Of a DNA stretch of 64,000 nt, positions 1-8,598 are shown piece by piece (position 1 is the stretch's first letter; each line of letters starts with the position of its first letter). Location: assembly GCA_014946745.1 (NCBI GenBank), contig JADCRD010000003.1:124001-188000 (forward strand). The letters are read 5' to 3'. Origin of the DNA: Lysobacterales bacterium. Its GTDB lineage: Bacteria; Pseudomonadota; Gammaproteobacteria; Xanthomonadales; Xanthomonadaceae. Made by a program: the position numbers and the translations under genes. The notes beneath the pieces are model-generated. The model did no database searches, had not been told where the DNA came from, and saw nothing but the letters and a program-made list of their open reading frames with translations.

Positions 1-2211
1 GACGCCGTAGCGGGCGAGGTCTTCGCGGCGTGGGCGGATCTCCAGGCTGCGCGCGGTAGCACCGCGATCGGCGAAGGCCGAGCGGATGCCCGGCACGCCC
101 GCCAGCGCAGCTTCCACTTCGGTGGCCAGTGCGGTCAGCTGCTGCAGATCGTCGCCGGCAAGACGCACGCCCAGCGGCGTGCGCAGGCCGGTCGACTGCA
201 TGTCGATGCGGGTGCGGATCGGCTGCACCCAGGCATTGGTGACGCCGGGGATGCGCAGGCGGGCGTCGAGTTCGGCGATCAGGTCCTCGATGGTGAATCC
301 CTCGCGCCACTCGGACTCGGGCTTCAGGCGGATCGTGGTCTCGATCATCGAGATCGGTGCCGGATCCGTCGCGCTGTCGGCGCGGCCGATCTTGCCGAAC
401 ACGGTCTCGACCTCGGGCGTCTGCCGGATCAGCCGGCTGGTCTGCTGCAGCAGCTCCTGCGCCTTGCCGGGCGAAAGCTCGGGCAGGGTGGTGGGCATGT
501 ACATCAGGTCGCCTTCCTCCAGCTGCGGCATGAACTCGCTGCCCAGCTGGCGCAGCGGATACAGCGCGCTGGCCGCGATCACGAGGCTCAGCACCACGGT
601 CAGCCAGGGCGCACGCAGCACGCCGCGCAGCACCGGCCGGTACAGCGCGATCAGGGTGCGCGAGAGGATCTGCTCGTGCTCACCGCGGATGCGTCCGCGC
701 ACGCACAGCGCCATCAGCACCGGCCCGAGCGTTACCGCCAGCACGGCGGCGGCCAGCATGGCCCACGTCTTGGTCCAGGCCAGCGGCGCGAACATGCGGC
801 CTTCCTGGGCTTCGAGCAGGAACACCGGCAGGAAGCTGAGCGCGATGATCAGCAGCGACATGAACACCGCCGGGCCCACTTCGATGCAGGCCTCGGCCAC
901 GAGCTTCAGGCGCTCGGGCTCGTCCGGCTCGCGGGCGTGGTCGTCCTTGAAGTGCTCGATGCGCTTGTGCGCGTTCTCGACCAGCACGATCGCCGCATCG
1001 ACCATGGCGCCGATGGCGATGGCGATGCCGCCCAGCGACATGATGTTGGCGTTGATGCCCTGCAGCCGCATGATCGCCAGCGCTGCGAGAACACCCAGCG
1101 GCAGCAGCAGGGCCGGCACCAGGGCCGAGCGGAAGTGGCCGAGGAAGAGCAGGCAGACCAGACCGACCACCAGGATCTCCTCGACCAGCTTGGTCGAGAG
1201 GTGGTCCACCGCGCGCTCGATCAGGGCCGAGCGGTCGTAGGTGGTGACGATCTCCACGCCCGCGGGCAGGCTGGAGTCCAGCGCTGCAAGCCGCGCCTCG
1301 ACCGCCTCGATGACCTCGCGCGCATTGCCGCCGTCGCGCATCACCACGATGCCGCCGACCACCTCGCCCTCGCCGTCGAGTTCGGCGATGCCCTGGCGCG
1401 GGCCGGCGCCGAAGCGGATCTCGGCGACGTCGCCGAGCAGCACCGGCACGCCGTCCATCAGCGGGCCCAGCGGCACCTGCGCGAGGTCTTCCAACTTCCG
1501 CAGAAAGCCCACGCCGCGCAGGCTGATCTCGCCCTCGCCGACCTCGATCAGCGAGCCGCCGCGCTCGGCGCCTGCCGCGCGGACGCGCGCCGCCACGTCG
1601 TTGATCTGCAGCCCGTACTGGCGCAGGCGCAAGGGATCGATGATGGCCTGGTACTGCCGCTCCATGCCGCCGACCGTGGCGACCTCGGAGACGCCCGGCA
1701 GGGCTTGCAGTTCAAGCCTCAGGAACCAGTCCTGCAGCGCGCGCAGCTCGGACAGGTCATGGCCGCCGCTGCGGTCGACGAGCGCGTACTGATAGACCCA
1801 GCCGACGCCGCTGGCATCGGGCCCGAGCGCGGGCTCGACGCTGTCGGGCAGCTCCGCACGCGCCTGGCTCAGGTACTCCAGCACCCGCGAGCGCGCCCAA
1901 TAGGGGTCGGTTCCGTCCTCGAACAGCACGTAGACGAAGGAGTCGCCGGTCATCGAGAAGCCGCGCACGTGACGCGCACCCGGTACGGCCAAAAGGCGCG
2001 AGGCCAGCGGATAGGTGATCTGGTCCTCGACCAGCTGCGGCGACTGCCCCGGCCACTCGGTGCGCACGGTCACCTGCACGTCGGACAGATCGGGAATCGC
2101 ATCGACCGGCAGGGTGCGCGTGGCCTGGATGGCGGCCAGGGTCAGCAGCATCGAGAGCAGCAGCACCAGCCCGCGGTTGTCCAGCGAATAGCGGATCAGG
2201 GCGGCGATCAT
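1..2211 (-). CDS. cusA: CusA, Cu(I)/Ag(I) efflux RND pump, C-terminus cut by window edge
   Basis: Inner-membrane proton-driven pump of the heavy-metal RND family; with CusB and an outer-membrane channel it exports copper and silver across the envelope. The 737 visible residues start at an ATG at 2211 and stay open to base 1; full family members are about 1040 residues. The N-terminal membrane helix is followed by the periplasmic porter region. The TM4 segment GAMVDAAIVLVENAHKR has the proton-relay Asp at residue 405, the same number as in E. coli CusA. The three Met ligands of the copper/silver subgroup are seen in LMYMPTT, ISMIETT and RIDMQST, which favours Cu/Ag over Co/Zn/Cd. It lies downstream of cusB but is separated from it by 717 bp of repeats, unlike usual tightly packed cus operons. 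No cusC-like gene is in the window. Confidence 0.93.
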   Translation of the reverse strand, partial: MIAALIRYSLDNRGLVLLLSMLLTLAAIQATRTLPVDAIPDLSDVQVTVRTEWPGQSPQLVEDQITYPLASRLLAVPGARHVRGFSMTGDSFVYVLFEDGTDPYWARSRVLEYLSQARAELPDSVEPALGPDASGVGWVYQYALVDRSGGHDLSELRALQDWFLRLELQALPGVSEVATVGGMERQYQAIIDPLRLRQYGLQINDVAARVRAAGAERGGSLIEVGEGEISLRGVGFLRKLEDLAQVPLGPLMDGVPVLLGDVAEIRFGAGPRQGIAELDGEGEVVGGIVVMRDGGNAREVIEAVEARLAALDSSLPAGVEIVTTYDRSALIERAVDHLSTKLVEEILVVGLVCLLFLGHFRSALVPALLLPLGVLAALAIMRLQGINANIMSLGGIAIAIGAMVDAAIVLVENAHKRIEHFKDDHAREPDEPERLKLVAEACIEVGPAVFMSLLIIALSFLPVFLLEAQEGRMFAPLAWTKTWAMLAAAVLAVTLGPVLMALCVRGRIRGEHEQILSRTLIALYRPVLRGVLRAPWLTVVLSLVIAASALYPLRQLGSEFMPQLEEGDLMYMPTTLPELSPGKAQELLQQTSRLIRQTPEVETVFGKIGRADSATDPAPISMIETTIRLKPESEWREGFTIEDLIAELDARLRIPGVTNAWVQPIRTRIDMQSTGLRTPLGVRLAGDDLQQLTALATEVEAALAGVPGIRSAFADRGATARSLEIRPRREDLARYGV

Positions 2212-2928
2212 GGCTGGGCCCCGAGAGCCGGGATTCGGGATTTGGGATTGGGGATTCGTGCAGCCGGGATTCGGGAGTTGGGATTCGGGATTGGTAGAGC
2301 GCCGCACGGCGACTGCCGGGCCGTGTGCCTGCTCTTTGTAGGAGCCTGCTCGCAGGCGACCGCAGCTTTCGCCTCGCTCTCACCCTGCGGGTCGCGAGCA
2401 AGCTCGCTCCTACAAGAAGCCGGGATTCGGGATTTGGGATTCGGGATTCGTAGAGCGCGCCAGGGCGACTGCCACGCGCTGTCCCTGCTTTTCGTAGGAG
2501 CCTGCTTGCAGGCGACCGCAGCCTGCGCCCTGCACCCACCCTGCGGGTCGCGAGCAAGCTCGCTCCTACAAACAGCCGGGATTCGGGAGTTGGGATTCGG
2601 GATTCGCAGAGCGCGCCGCGGCCACTGCCAGGCCGTGTGCCTGCTCTTGGTAGGAGCCTGCTCGCAGGCGACCGCAGCTTTCGCCTCGCTCTCACCCTGC
2701 GGGTCGCGAGCAAGCTCGCTCCTACAAGAAGCCGGGATTGGGGATTGGGGATTCGGGATTCGCAGAGCGCGCCGCGGCGACTGCCAGGCCGTGTGCCTGC
2801 TCTTGGTAGGAGCCTGCTTGCAGGCGACCGCAGCTTTCGCCTTTCTCTCACCCTGCGGGTCGCGAGCAAGCTCGCTCCTACAAACAGCAGGGGCACCAAG
2901 GCCGATGGAGCAACGACCGTTCGCTGCC
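2212..2928. repeat. Four 76-bp REP doublets between cusB and cusA
   Basis: Four near-identical 76-bp units lie at 2338-2413, 2494-2569, 2650-2725 and 2806-2881 (spacing 155-157 bp). Each starts with GTAGGAGCCTGCT, ends with the inverted GCTCGCTCCTAC, and has an internal palindrome at each end. This is the classical layout of a REPIN (two REPs head to head with the GTAG heads outward), and the sequence resembles the well-known Pseudomonas REP. Between units are short runs built from GGGATTCGGGATT and its variants. No coding frame here looks real. Confidence 0.85.
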
Positions 2929-4311
2929 TCAATGCGCATGACCCGCCTCCAGTCGCTGCAGCCCGGCGCGCAGCGCGGCTTCGGAATCGAGCAGGAACTG
3001 CGCCGACACCAGGACGCGCTCGCCTTCCTTGAGCCCGTGCAGGATCTGGGTGCGGCCGTCGACGCGCAGGCCGGCGTGCACCTGGGCCACGCGGAAGCGG
3101 CCCTCGCCGGCATCCACCACCACGCGCTCGCCGTCGGCGGTGCGGATCACCGCCTCGCTGGGCACGCTCAGCACCGGATCGCCTTCTTCGCCGCGCAGCC
3201 GCGCCTCCATGTACTGACCCACGCGCAGCAGGCCGCGGCGGTTGGGCACCGGCACGCGCAGCTGCACGGTGCGGGTCATCGCGTCCTGGCTCGGATACAC
3301 GTAGCTGACTTCGCCGCGCCACAGGCGATCCGGCTGGTTCGGCAGGTTCAGCGCGGCGTAGATCGTGCCGCCGCCCAGACGCTCCAGCTCCTCGGGGAAC
3401 ACCGACACGCTGACCCAGACCTCGCTGAGATCGGTGATCTCCAGCGCGATCGTCGAGGGCTCGACGTACATGCCATGGCGCACGTCGAGCAGGGTGACCA
3501 CGCCGTCGGCCGGCGCACGCACCGGCACCCGCTGCAGCGATCGTCCGCGCTCGCTCAGTGCATCGATGAAGTCCTCGTCCACGCCCAGCCGGCGCAGGCG
3601 CTCGCCCGCCGCGCGCTGGGCGCGCGAGCCGACGCCGCCCGAGCGCAGGGCGATCAGGTAGTCCTCCTGGGCGGCGACCAGATCCGGCGCGTAGATCTCC
3701 ATCAGCACCTGACCCGCGCGCACGCGTTCGCCGAGGGCGTGCACGCGCAGGTCCTCGACCCAGCCGGGGACGCGCGTGTGCACATGGCGGATGCGGTGCT
3801 GGTCGGCCACCACCTCGGCCGGCGCGCGCACCCGCGGCGACAGCACGCGGCGGTCGACTTCAGCCGTGCGGATGCCCAGCGCCTGGCGCAGGCCGGCATC
3901 CACCTCGATCACGGGTGCGGCCTGCGCGCTGCTGCGGCTGCGCGCGACCAGGTCCATGCCGCAGATCGGGCAGCTGCCGGGCGTCTCGCTGGTGATCTGC
4001 GGATGCATGGGGCAGACGTAGAGCGAGGGCGCTGGCGGAGCGGTGCCGGGCAGGGTCTCGGCGCCGGCCGCAGCGGGCAGAGCCGAGCCTGCTCCCGGCG
4101 CGGGCGCCGGGTCAGCCTGGTCGGCGTGCTCGTGCTCGCCTTGGCCGGCGTGCTCCGCGTGCGCCGAGTGCTCATCGTGTGTGTGTTCCGACGTGGGCGG
4201 GGATTCCTGCGCCGCGATCGGCAGGGCTGGCAGGGTCAGGGCGGACAGAGCCAGCGGCAGGGACAACAGCAGGGCGCAGCGACGCTGCGACCGGACGGAA
4301 ACGGCGGACAT
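2929..4311 (-). CDS. cusB: CusB-type periplasmic adaptor with N-terminal heavy-metal-binding domain
   Basis: Periplasmic membrane-fusion (HlyD/CusB family) subunit that links the RND pump to an outer-membrane channel and passes Cu/Ag to it. 460 residues. I place the start at 4311 because a typical signal peptide follows at once (residues 1-34, ending ALPIAAQ); an open frame continues upstream but lacks sense. Residues 43-62 are His-rich, and residues 98-121 form the CPMHP...CPICGMDL heavy-metal-binding domain found in CusB-like adaptors. Barrel-sandwich and beta-barrel adaptor domains follow up to about residue 400. The protein ends GHAH. Gene order is CopL-like, cusB, cusA, all on the minus strand; the gap to the CopL-like gene is 41 bp, so the two are probably cotranscribed. 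Confidence 0.92.
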   Translation of the reverse strand: MSAVSVRSQRRCALLLSLPLALSALTLPALPIAAQESPPTSEHTHDEHSAHAEHAGQGEHEHADQADPAPAPGAGSALPAAAGAETLPGTAPPAPSLYVCPMHPQITSETPGSCPICGMDLVARSRSSAQAAPVIEVDAGLRQALGIRTAEVDRRVLSPRVRAPAEVVADQHRIRHVHTRVPGWVEDLRVHALGERVRAGQVLMEIYAPDLVAAQEDYLIALRSGGVGSRAQRAAGERLRRLGVDEDFIDALSERGRSLQRVPVRAPADGVVTLLDVRHGMYVEPSTIALEITDLSEVWVSVSVFPEELERLGGGTIYAALNLPNQPDRLWRGEVSYVYPSQDAMTRTVQLRVPVPNRRGLLRVGQYMEARLRGEEGDPVLSVPSEAVIRTADGERVVVDAGEGRFRVAQVHAGLRVDGRTQILHGLKEGERVLVSAQFLLDSEAALRAGLQRLEAGHAH

Positions 4312-4352
4312 GACAGATCTCCAGCAACAGGGGCCGGGCGCGGCCCGGCGGC

Positions 4353-4754
4353 TCAGGCGTGATGCGCTGGGCTGCTGGAGATCGGAGGTCGCAGGTTCGG
4401 CGCGCTGAAGGGCGCAGGCTGCAGGCTGCGCTGCACGCGCGGGGCGTGGACCGGCAGCAGCGGGGGCTGCAGGTTGAGAAGTTCGACCGGCGGCACCTGC
4501 AGGCGGCACTGCTTGCAGTGCTCACAGCCGGCGTTCGCGGCATCGGGCGTTGCCGGGCTCGCGTCGTCGATAGCCACCGCGGCGGCGCGCGCGGCCTTTG
4601 CATGCGGGCAATCGGCCATGCCGGCGTGCGCGGCGTCGGTGTTTGCCGTCGCTGCGTCGAGCGCCGCCGCCATCGGGCAGCCGCTCGCCGCCGCGCCAGT
4701 GGCGAGGCAGAGCATCAGCAGCAGGGTGAGCAGGCGGCGCAGCATGGGACGCAT
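4353..4754 (-). CDS. CopL/DUF2946-like small Cys/His-rich exported protein
   Basis: 133-residue protein with a signal peptide (MRPMLRRLLTLLLMLC..., cleavage near ASG) and a mature part rich in His and Cys, including ADCPHA and CEHCKQC. Small proteins of this kind (CopL-like, DUF2946) commonly head copper-resistance and metal-RND operons in Xanthomonads and are linked to metal-dependent expression or periplasmic metal binding. The start is either 4754 (MRPMLRR) or 4745 (MLRR); both give the same signal peptide. It is the first gene of the cus operon here, 41 bp ahead of cusB. The family assignment rests on composition and position, not on a diagnostic motif. Confidence 0.6.
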   Translation of the reverse strand: MRPMLRRLLTLLLMLCLATGAAASGCPMAAALDAATANTDAAHAGMADCPHAKAARAAAVAIDDASPATPDAANAGCEHCKQCRLQVPPVELLNLQPPLLPVHAPRVQRSLQPAPFSAPNLRPPISSSPAHHA

Positions 4755-5323
4755 CTTAGCGCCGGCTTTGCGCCCGCGTTGGAAAGAAGCGTGGACCAGA
4801 GTGCGAGGAAGCCGAAATCCGGGACGGGCTTCGGGGATTCCGGTGGGTCGAGACCCACCCATGGCTGCTTTGGGGCTTCGGTGGGTCAAGACCCACCCTA
4901 TGGAGCCAGGCAGACCTGCGATCCGCCGTTCGCTTTCGGGTCGACCCCTTCCGCGCATTCCCGATCGCCCGCGGCGATTCCCGATGCACCGGATCGGTGG
5001 GTCAAGACCCACCCTATCAAGCCAGGCTGGAGGCGCACTGGACAGGTCTTGATCCCTGCCGAGCCGTGCCCCGAAACGCTCTTGTGCCGCTCCAAGCGCT
5101 GCGCCTGCTGTAGCGTCGCCAACGCCCTTGCCGTCCTGCGTGCGCGCCAGGCGCGCTATCGCCACCTGCGATGTCCGGCCGTCCTGCCTGCCCGCGTTCC
5201 GCCACATTGCGTCCTCGCCACTCCGCTCTGCCCTCGCACTATGCGCAGCCACGTGATTGCAGGAACATGCGGCTCAGCCTGGCGGCCGCGGGTTCGCCTA
5301 CTCCACCCCTATCCGGTGTCCCG
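4755..5323. repeat. Gene-free divergent gap with three REP-A palindromes
   Basis: This gap separates the leftward cus operon from the rightward yfa operon, so promoters for both should lie here; I cannot point to a convincing -35/-10. It holds three copies of an 18-bp palindrome (GGTGGGTC-AA-GACCCACC, here called REP-A) at 4842-4859, 4880-4897 and 4996-5013, two of them followed by CTAT. Long open frames through it are by-products of the high GC content. Confidence 0.75.
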
Positions 5324-6160
5324 ATGAATGCTCACGCCCTGAGTCTGCTTCTGCTGCTCGCGGGCTCCGCCAGCGCCCAGACCGCTCCGGCTCCGCCGAG
5401 CAAGGACGCGGCCGCGGCGGCCGAAGCGCCCGGCGTCGACTGGCAGGGGCCGTCCGCCGGCTGGCGGGTGCATGGCTTGCTGGAGAACAACAGTGAGGCG
5501 CGCGTCGCCTACCCGACGCCGCCCATCGATCGCGGCGGCCAGCGCGGACGCAGCCTGATCGAGGGCCGCCTGCGCGGCATCGATGCCACCCGCCGCGCGC
5601 AGACGCTGGCGGTCAACGGCAATCCGCTGCCGCTCTACGCCGATGCAGAAGGCCGTTTCAGCCGGCCCTATGCCTTCGGCGCCGGCTCGAACAGCATCGC
5701 CCTCCACACCGCCGAGGGCGAGGTGCTGAAGCGCGTGCAGTTCTACGAGGCCAACACGCTGAAGACGCCCGCGCGCATCCGCATCGTGGTCGGCTGGGAC
5801 GATCCGGGTGCCGAGATCGACATGCACGTGCTGACGCCTGACGGCGGCCATGCCTACTGGGCCGCACCGGTGCTGGACAGCGGCGGCGGGCTCGATACCG
5901 ACAGCGTCGACGGCCCCGGGCCGGAGGTGTTCACCATGACCGCCCCGCTGCGCGGGCGCTACTCGGTCTACGTCAACTACTGGGGCAACTACGGCGCCAG
6001 TGGCTACAACTTCGTCGAAGGCAGCAACGAGCGCGACCTCATCACCACCCGCATCAGCCTCGTGTACAACGAGAACACGGTGAACGAGCGCCGCGAAACC
6101 TTCGTGGTGCCGCTGCGCGCGATCGGCGATCTGCAGCTGATCAAGACGTTCGAATACTGA
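5324..6160 (+). CDS. YfaP-like DUF2135 exported protein (first copy)
   Basis: 278 residues, start ATG at 5324, chosen because a signal peptide follows (MNAHALSLLLLLAGSASAQ). The mature part carries the DUF2135 (YfaP) fold: a RIVVGWDDPGAEIDMHV segment (about residues 168-185), then a GGGLDTDSVDGPGPE segment typical of the family, and a C-terminal beta-rich end. Function is not established; in other Proteobacteria the gene accompanies the yfaS/magD alpha-2-macroglobulin operon and its product is periplasmic. It is followed by yfaA after 72 bp, so it is probably the first gene of the operon. A second DUF2135 gene closes the operon at 14772; the two proteins share the same domain order but are well diverged. 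Confidence 0.85.
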   Translation: MNAHALSLLLLLAGSASAQTAPAPPSKDAAAAAEAPGVDWQGPSAGWRVHGLLENNSEARVAYPTPPIDRGGQRGRSLIEGRLRGIDATRRAQTLAVNGNPLPLYADAEGRFSRPYAFGAGSNSIALHTAEGEVLKRVQFYEANTLKTPARIRIVVGWDDPGAEIDMHVLTPDGGHAYWAAPVLDSGGGLDTDSVDGPGPEVFTMTAPLRGRYSVYVNYWGNYGASGYNFVEGSNERDLITTRISLVYNENTVNERRETFVVPLRAIGDLQLIKTFEY

Positions 6161-6232
6161 GCAAGTGAACTCCGCGCTGCCGCGGCACGCCTTTCTTCGG
6201 AGCTCGTGCTCCCTTCATCCGGCTTCAAGACC

Positions 6233-7945
6233 ATGTCCGACCCCGCGACCCTCCGCGTCGAACCCAAGCGCCCATCGGGCTGGCCCGCGCGCCTGCGTCA
6301 GGCCGTGCTGCCCTTCCTGTGGCTGCTGCCGATCGCCGCGCTCGGCTGGGTCGGCTGGCACCACTGGCAGGTCGCCCAGCGCGAGGTCTGGCGCGGCGAG
6401 ACGCCGCTGGCTTTCGACCCGCAGCGCCCGGATGCGCTGATCGAGTCGGAATCGCTGGCGGCCCTGCCGCGCGATCTGCTGCGCGTGCCCCTGCTGCGTG
6501 ATCTGCTCAGCGAGGACTTCGTTTTCTACTACGAGAGCAACGCCGAGCGGCTCGGCGTGGTCGGCGCGCTGCGCCGCATCGCCTATGAGCACACGCTCGA
6601 ACTCGGCGATCACGTGGTCGCCGAACTGCTCGACCAGCCCGCGCAGCTGGCGCTGTGGCGCAGCCAGGACGGCCGCCTCGACCACGCCCTGCTCAGCCTG
6701 CGTCGCGGCGCCTTGTCCAGCGCGCTGGAGCTGCTGGCGCCGGTTGCGCAGAACGATGCCCAGCTGAGCCAGGTCACCAATCTCGAAATCGACGGCCAGC
6801 GCGTGCCGGTCTACCGGCTGCGCTTCGGCTGGCAGCGCGCCCTGCTGTTCGCCGGCCACGGCGAGCGCCTGCGCGTGCTGGTTTCGCCGAGTCTGGTCAG
6901 CGCCCACGGCGAACTCGACGCGGCCTACGCGATCCTCAGTGCGGCGCTGGCGCAGGATGAGCTGGCCCTGCCGGCGCGCTTCGCGCTCAACCCGAGCAGC
7001 GCCCGCCATCGACTGGTGCTGAGCGCCGACTACCTCGCACTGGGTTACGGCCGTCTGCTGCCGCAGCTGGCGGGCCTTCGCTTCGAGCTGCGCGGCGGCC
7101 AGTGGCAGAGCTTTGTCGCCCTGAACGAAGTGAGCGCCAGCGAGCTGGATTTCGATGCGCTCTGGCAGGCCGCCCCGATGGGGGCCGCCGCCTGCGCGGC
7201 GGTGCCGGTCTCTGCCGAAGCCCTGCAGAGCCTGCTGCGCGCCTTCGAGCGTCGTGAGGCCCTGCCGGAGGCCTTGGTCAGCCGCCTCGGCGGGCCCGCC
7301 GCGGTGTGCTGGTATGCGAACTCGCGCCTGCTGAGTCCGCTGCTGATCAGCCGCCTGCAGCCCGCCGCGGAGGGCAGCGCCAGCGATCCTGCGGCGCTGG
7401 ACGCAGCGCTCGCCCAGGCCTTTGCGACCTACATCGGCAACCCCGAGCGCGAGGCCGGCGACGCGCGCTGGCCGGTGCGTGAGACACGCGAGGCCACGGG
7501 GCCGCGCTGGCAGCGCGCGGTGGCTTCGAACTTCGGCCTCGTGCCGCGCGAGGAGGCCGGCGAAGGCGAGCCCAAGGACTCGCCGGCCTTCCTGCGCGTG
7601 GCGCTGGCCCGCCACGGCGAGCACCTGCTGTTCTCGCTGGACGCGCGCCTGGTCGAGCAGGCCCAGGCGACTCTCGATCGGCGCTATCCGCCGCTTTCAG
7701 AGCACTTGCCGGGCGGCCCGGTGCCGCTGTACCTGGCGCCGGCGCCGCTGGCCCAGCTGGCCGAGCAGGAGGCGCTGATCGGCCTGCCCATGGAGCTGCA
7801 GCCGATCTTCCACAACGCCGCCCAGGCGCATCTCCTGCCCAAACTGAAGGCCGCCGCAGGCCACGCGCCGCTGGCCCTGCGTCTGGACGAAGACCGCGCC
7901 GAGTCGGCCTGGAGCTGGCAGCCGGTGCGCTGGGAGTCGCTGTGA
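6233..7945 (+). CDS. yfaA: YfaA-like DUF2138 protein
   Basis: 570 residues. One membrane helix near the N-terminus (about residues 24-42, [17 protein letters not shown]) anchors a long periplasmic domain. It matches the DUF2138 family (E. coli YfaA; mag-operon partner in Pseudomonas): about 570 residues with a single N-terminal anchor and the stretch [20 protein letters not shown]. The ATG at 6233 is preferred over an in-frame GTG at 6206, which would add nine residues; neither has a strong ribosome-binding site. The stop overlaps the next start by 4 bp (GTGA), indicating translational coupling to yfaT. Biochemical role unknown; in P. aeruginosa proteins of this operon form an inner-membrane complex with the macroglobulin. 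Confidence 0.85.
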   Translation: MSDPATLRVEPKRPSGWPARLRQAVLPFLWLLPIAALGWVGWHHWQVAQREVWRGETPLAFDPQRPDALIESESLAALPRDLLRVPLLRDLLSEDFVFYYESNAERLGVVGALRRIAYEHTLELGDHVVAELLDQPAQLALWRSQDGRLDHALLSLRRGALSSALELLAPVAQNDAQLSQVTNLEIDGQRVPVYRLRFGWQRALLFAGHGERLRVLVSPSLVSAHGELDAAYAILSAALAQDELALPARFALNPSSARHRLVLSADYLALGYGRLLPQLAGLRFELRGGQWQSFVALNEVSASELDFDALWQAAPMGAAACAAVPVSAEALQSLLRAFERREALPEALVSRLGGPAAVCWYANSRLLSPLLISRLQPAAEGSASDPAALDAALAQAFATYIGNPEREAGDARWPVRETREATGPRWQRAVASNFGLVPREEAGEGEPKDSPAFLRVALARHGEHLLFSLDARLVEQAQATLDRRYPPLSEHLPGGPVPLYLAPAPLAQLAEQEALIGLPMELQPIFHNAAQAHLLPKLKAAAGHAPLALRLDEDRAESAWSWQPVRWESL

Positions 7946-8598
7946 ACCGACGCCTGCTGCTGGCCCATCTGCTGGGCGCGGGCGCCTGTGCCCTGCTGCC
8001 GGGCCGCGCGGGCGCGGCGGAAGCGGGCGAGGTCTTCCTCGATCCCGCCCAGAGCCGCGTCTTTCGCGCCTGGTTCGTGCGCATCGTCAACGAACAGCTG
8101 CGCCAGGGCCCGAGCCCGCGCTGGCAGCAGCAGGACTGCGCCGGCCTGGTGCGTTTCGCCGCCAACGAGGCGCTGAAACGCCACGATGGCGCCTGGCTGC
8201 GCAGCATGGGCATCAGCCACGCCGACCTTCCGCCCGAGCTGGATCTTTCGCCCGAGCAGCGGCGGCTGGCGCAGACCTGGCAGCAGGGCGGCGGCCAGAC
8301 CGGCGCGTACGTCAGCGCGATCGGTCTGGTCCAGCACAACAGCATCGCGGTCGCGCGCGATGTGCAGCAGGCCGCGCCCGCTGACCTGCTGTTCTTCGAT
8401 CAGGGCGATGCCCAGCACCTGATGATCTGGATGGGCCGCTACATCGCTTACCACACCGGCAGCAGCAGCGCGCAGGACAACGGTCTGCGCCGGCTCAGCC
8501 TGGCCGAACTCATGCAATGGAAGGACACACGGTGGATACCGGACGCCCACAACCCCAACTTCGCCGGGGTCTATCGGCTGCGCTGGCTGCGCGCATGA
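7942..8598 (+). CDS. yfaT: YfaT-like DUF1175 protein
   Basis: 218 residues starting with GTG at 7942, overlapping the yfaA stop in GTGA. A signal peptide ([25 protein letters not shown]) precedes a compact domain with [14 protein letters not shown], then [20 protein letters not shown] and IAYHTG. The Cys-Ala-Gly-Leu-x-Arg-Phe start and the later HLMIW and YHTG segments are reminiscent of NlpC/P60-like hydrolases (Cys, then His), so a cell-wall or amidase-like activity is a possible reading, but DUF1175 has no proven function. Its stop overlaps the start of yfaS by 4 bp (ATGA). Confidence 0.85.
   Translation: MNRRLLLAHLLGAGACALLPGRAGAAEAGEVFLDPAQSRVFRAWFVRIVNEQLRQGPSPRWQQQDCAGLVRFAANEALKRHDGAWLRSMGISHADLPPELDLSPEQRRLAQTWQQGGGQTGAYVSAIGLVQHNSIAVARDVQQAAPADLLFFDQGDAQHLMIWMGRYIAYHTGSSSAQDNGLRRLSLAELMQWKDTRWIPDAHNPNFAGVYRLRWLRA

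Noticed and set aside
676-4362. A 1228-codon open frame on the plus strand across cusA, the REP array and cusB
   Set aside because: It is antisense to well-recognised genes, has low-complexity Gln/Arg/His-rich sequence and runs through REP repeats; the frame stays open only because of high GC content.
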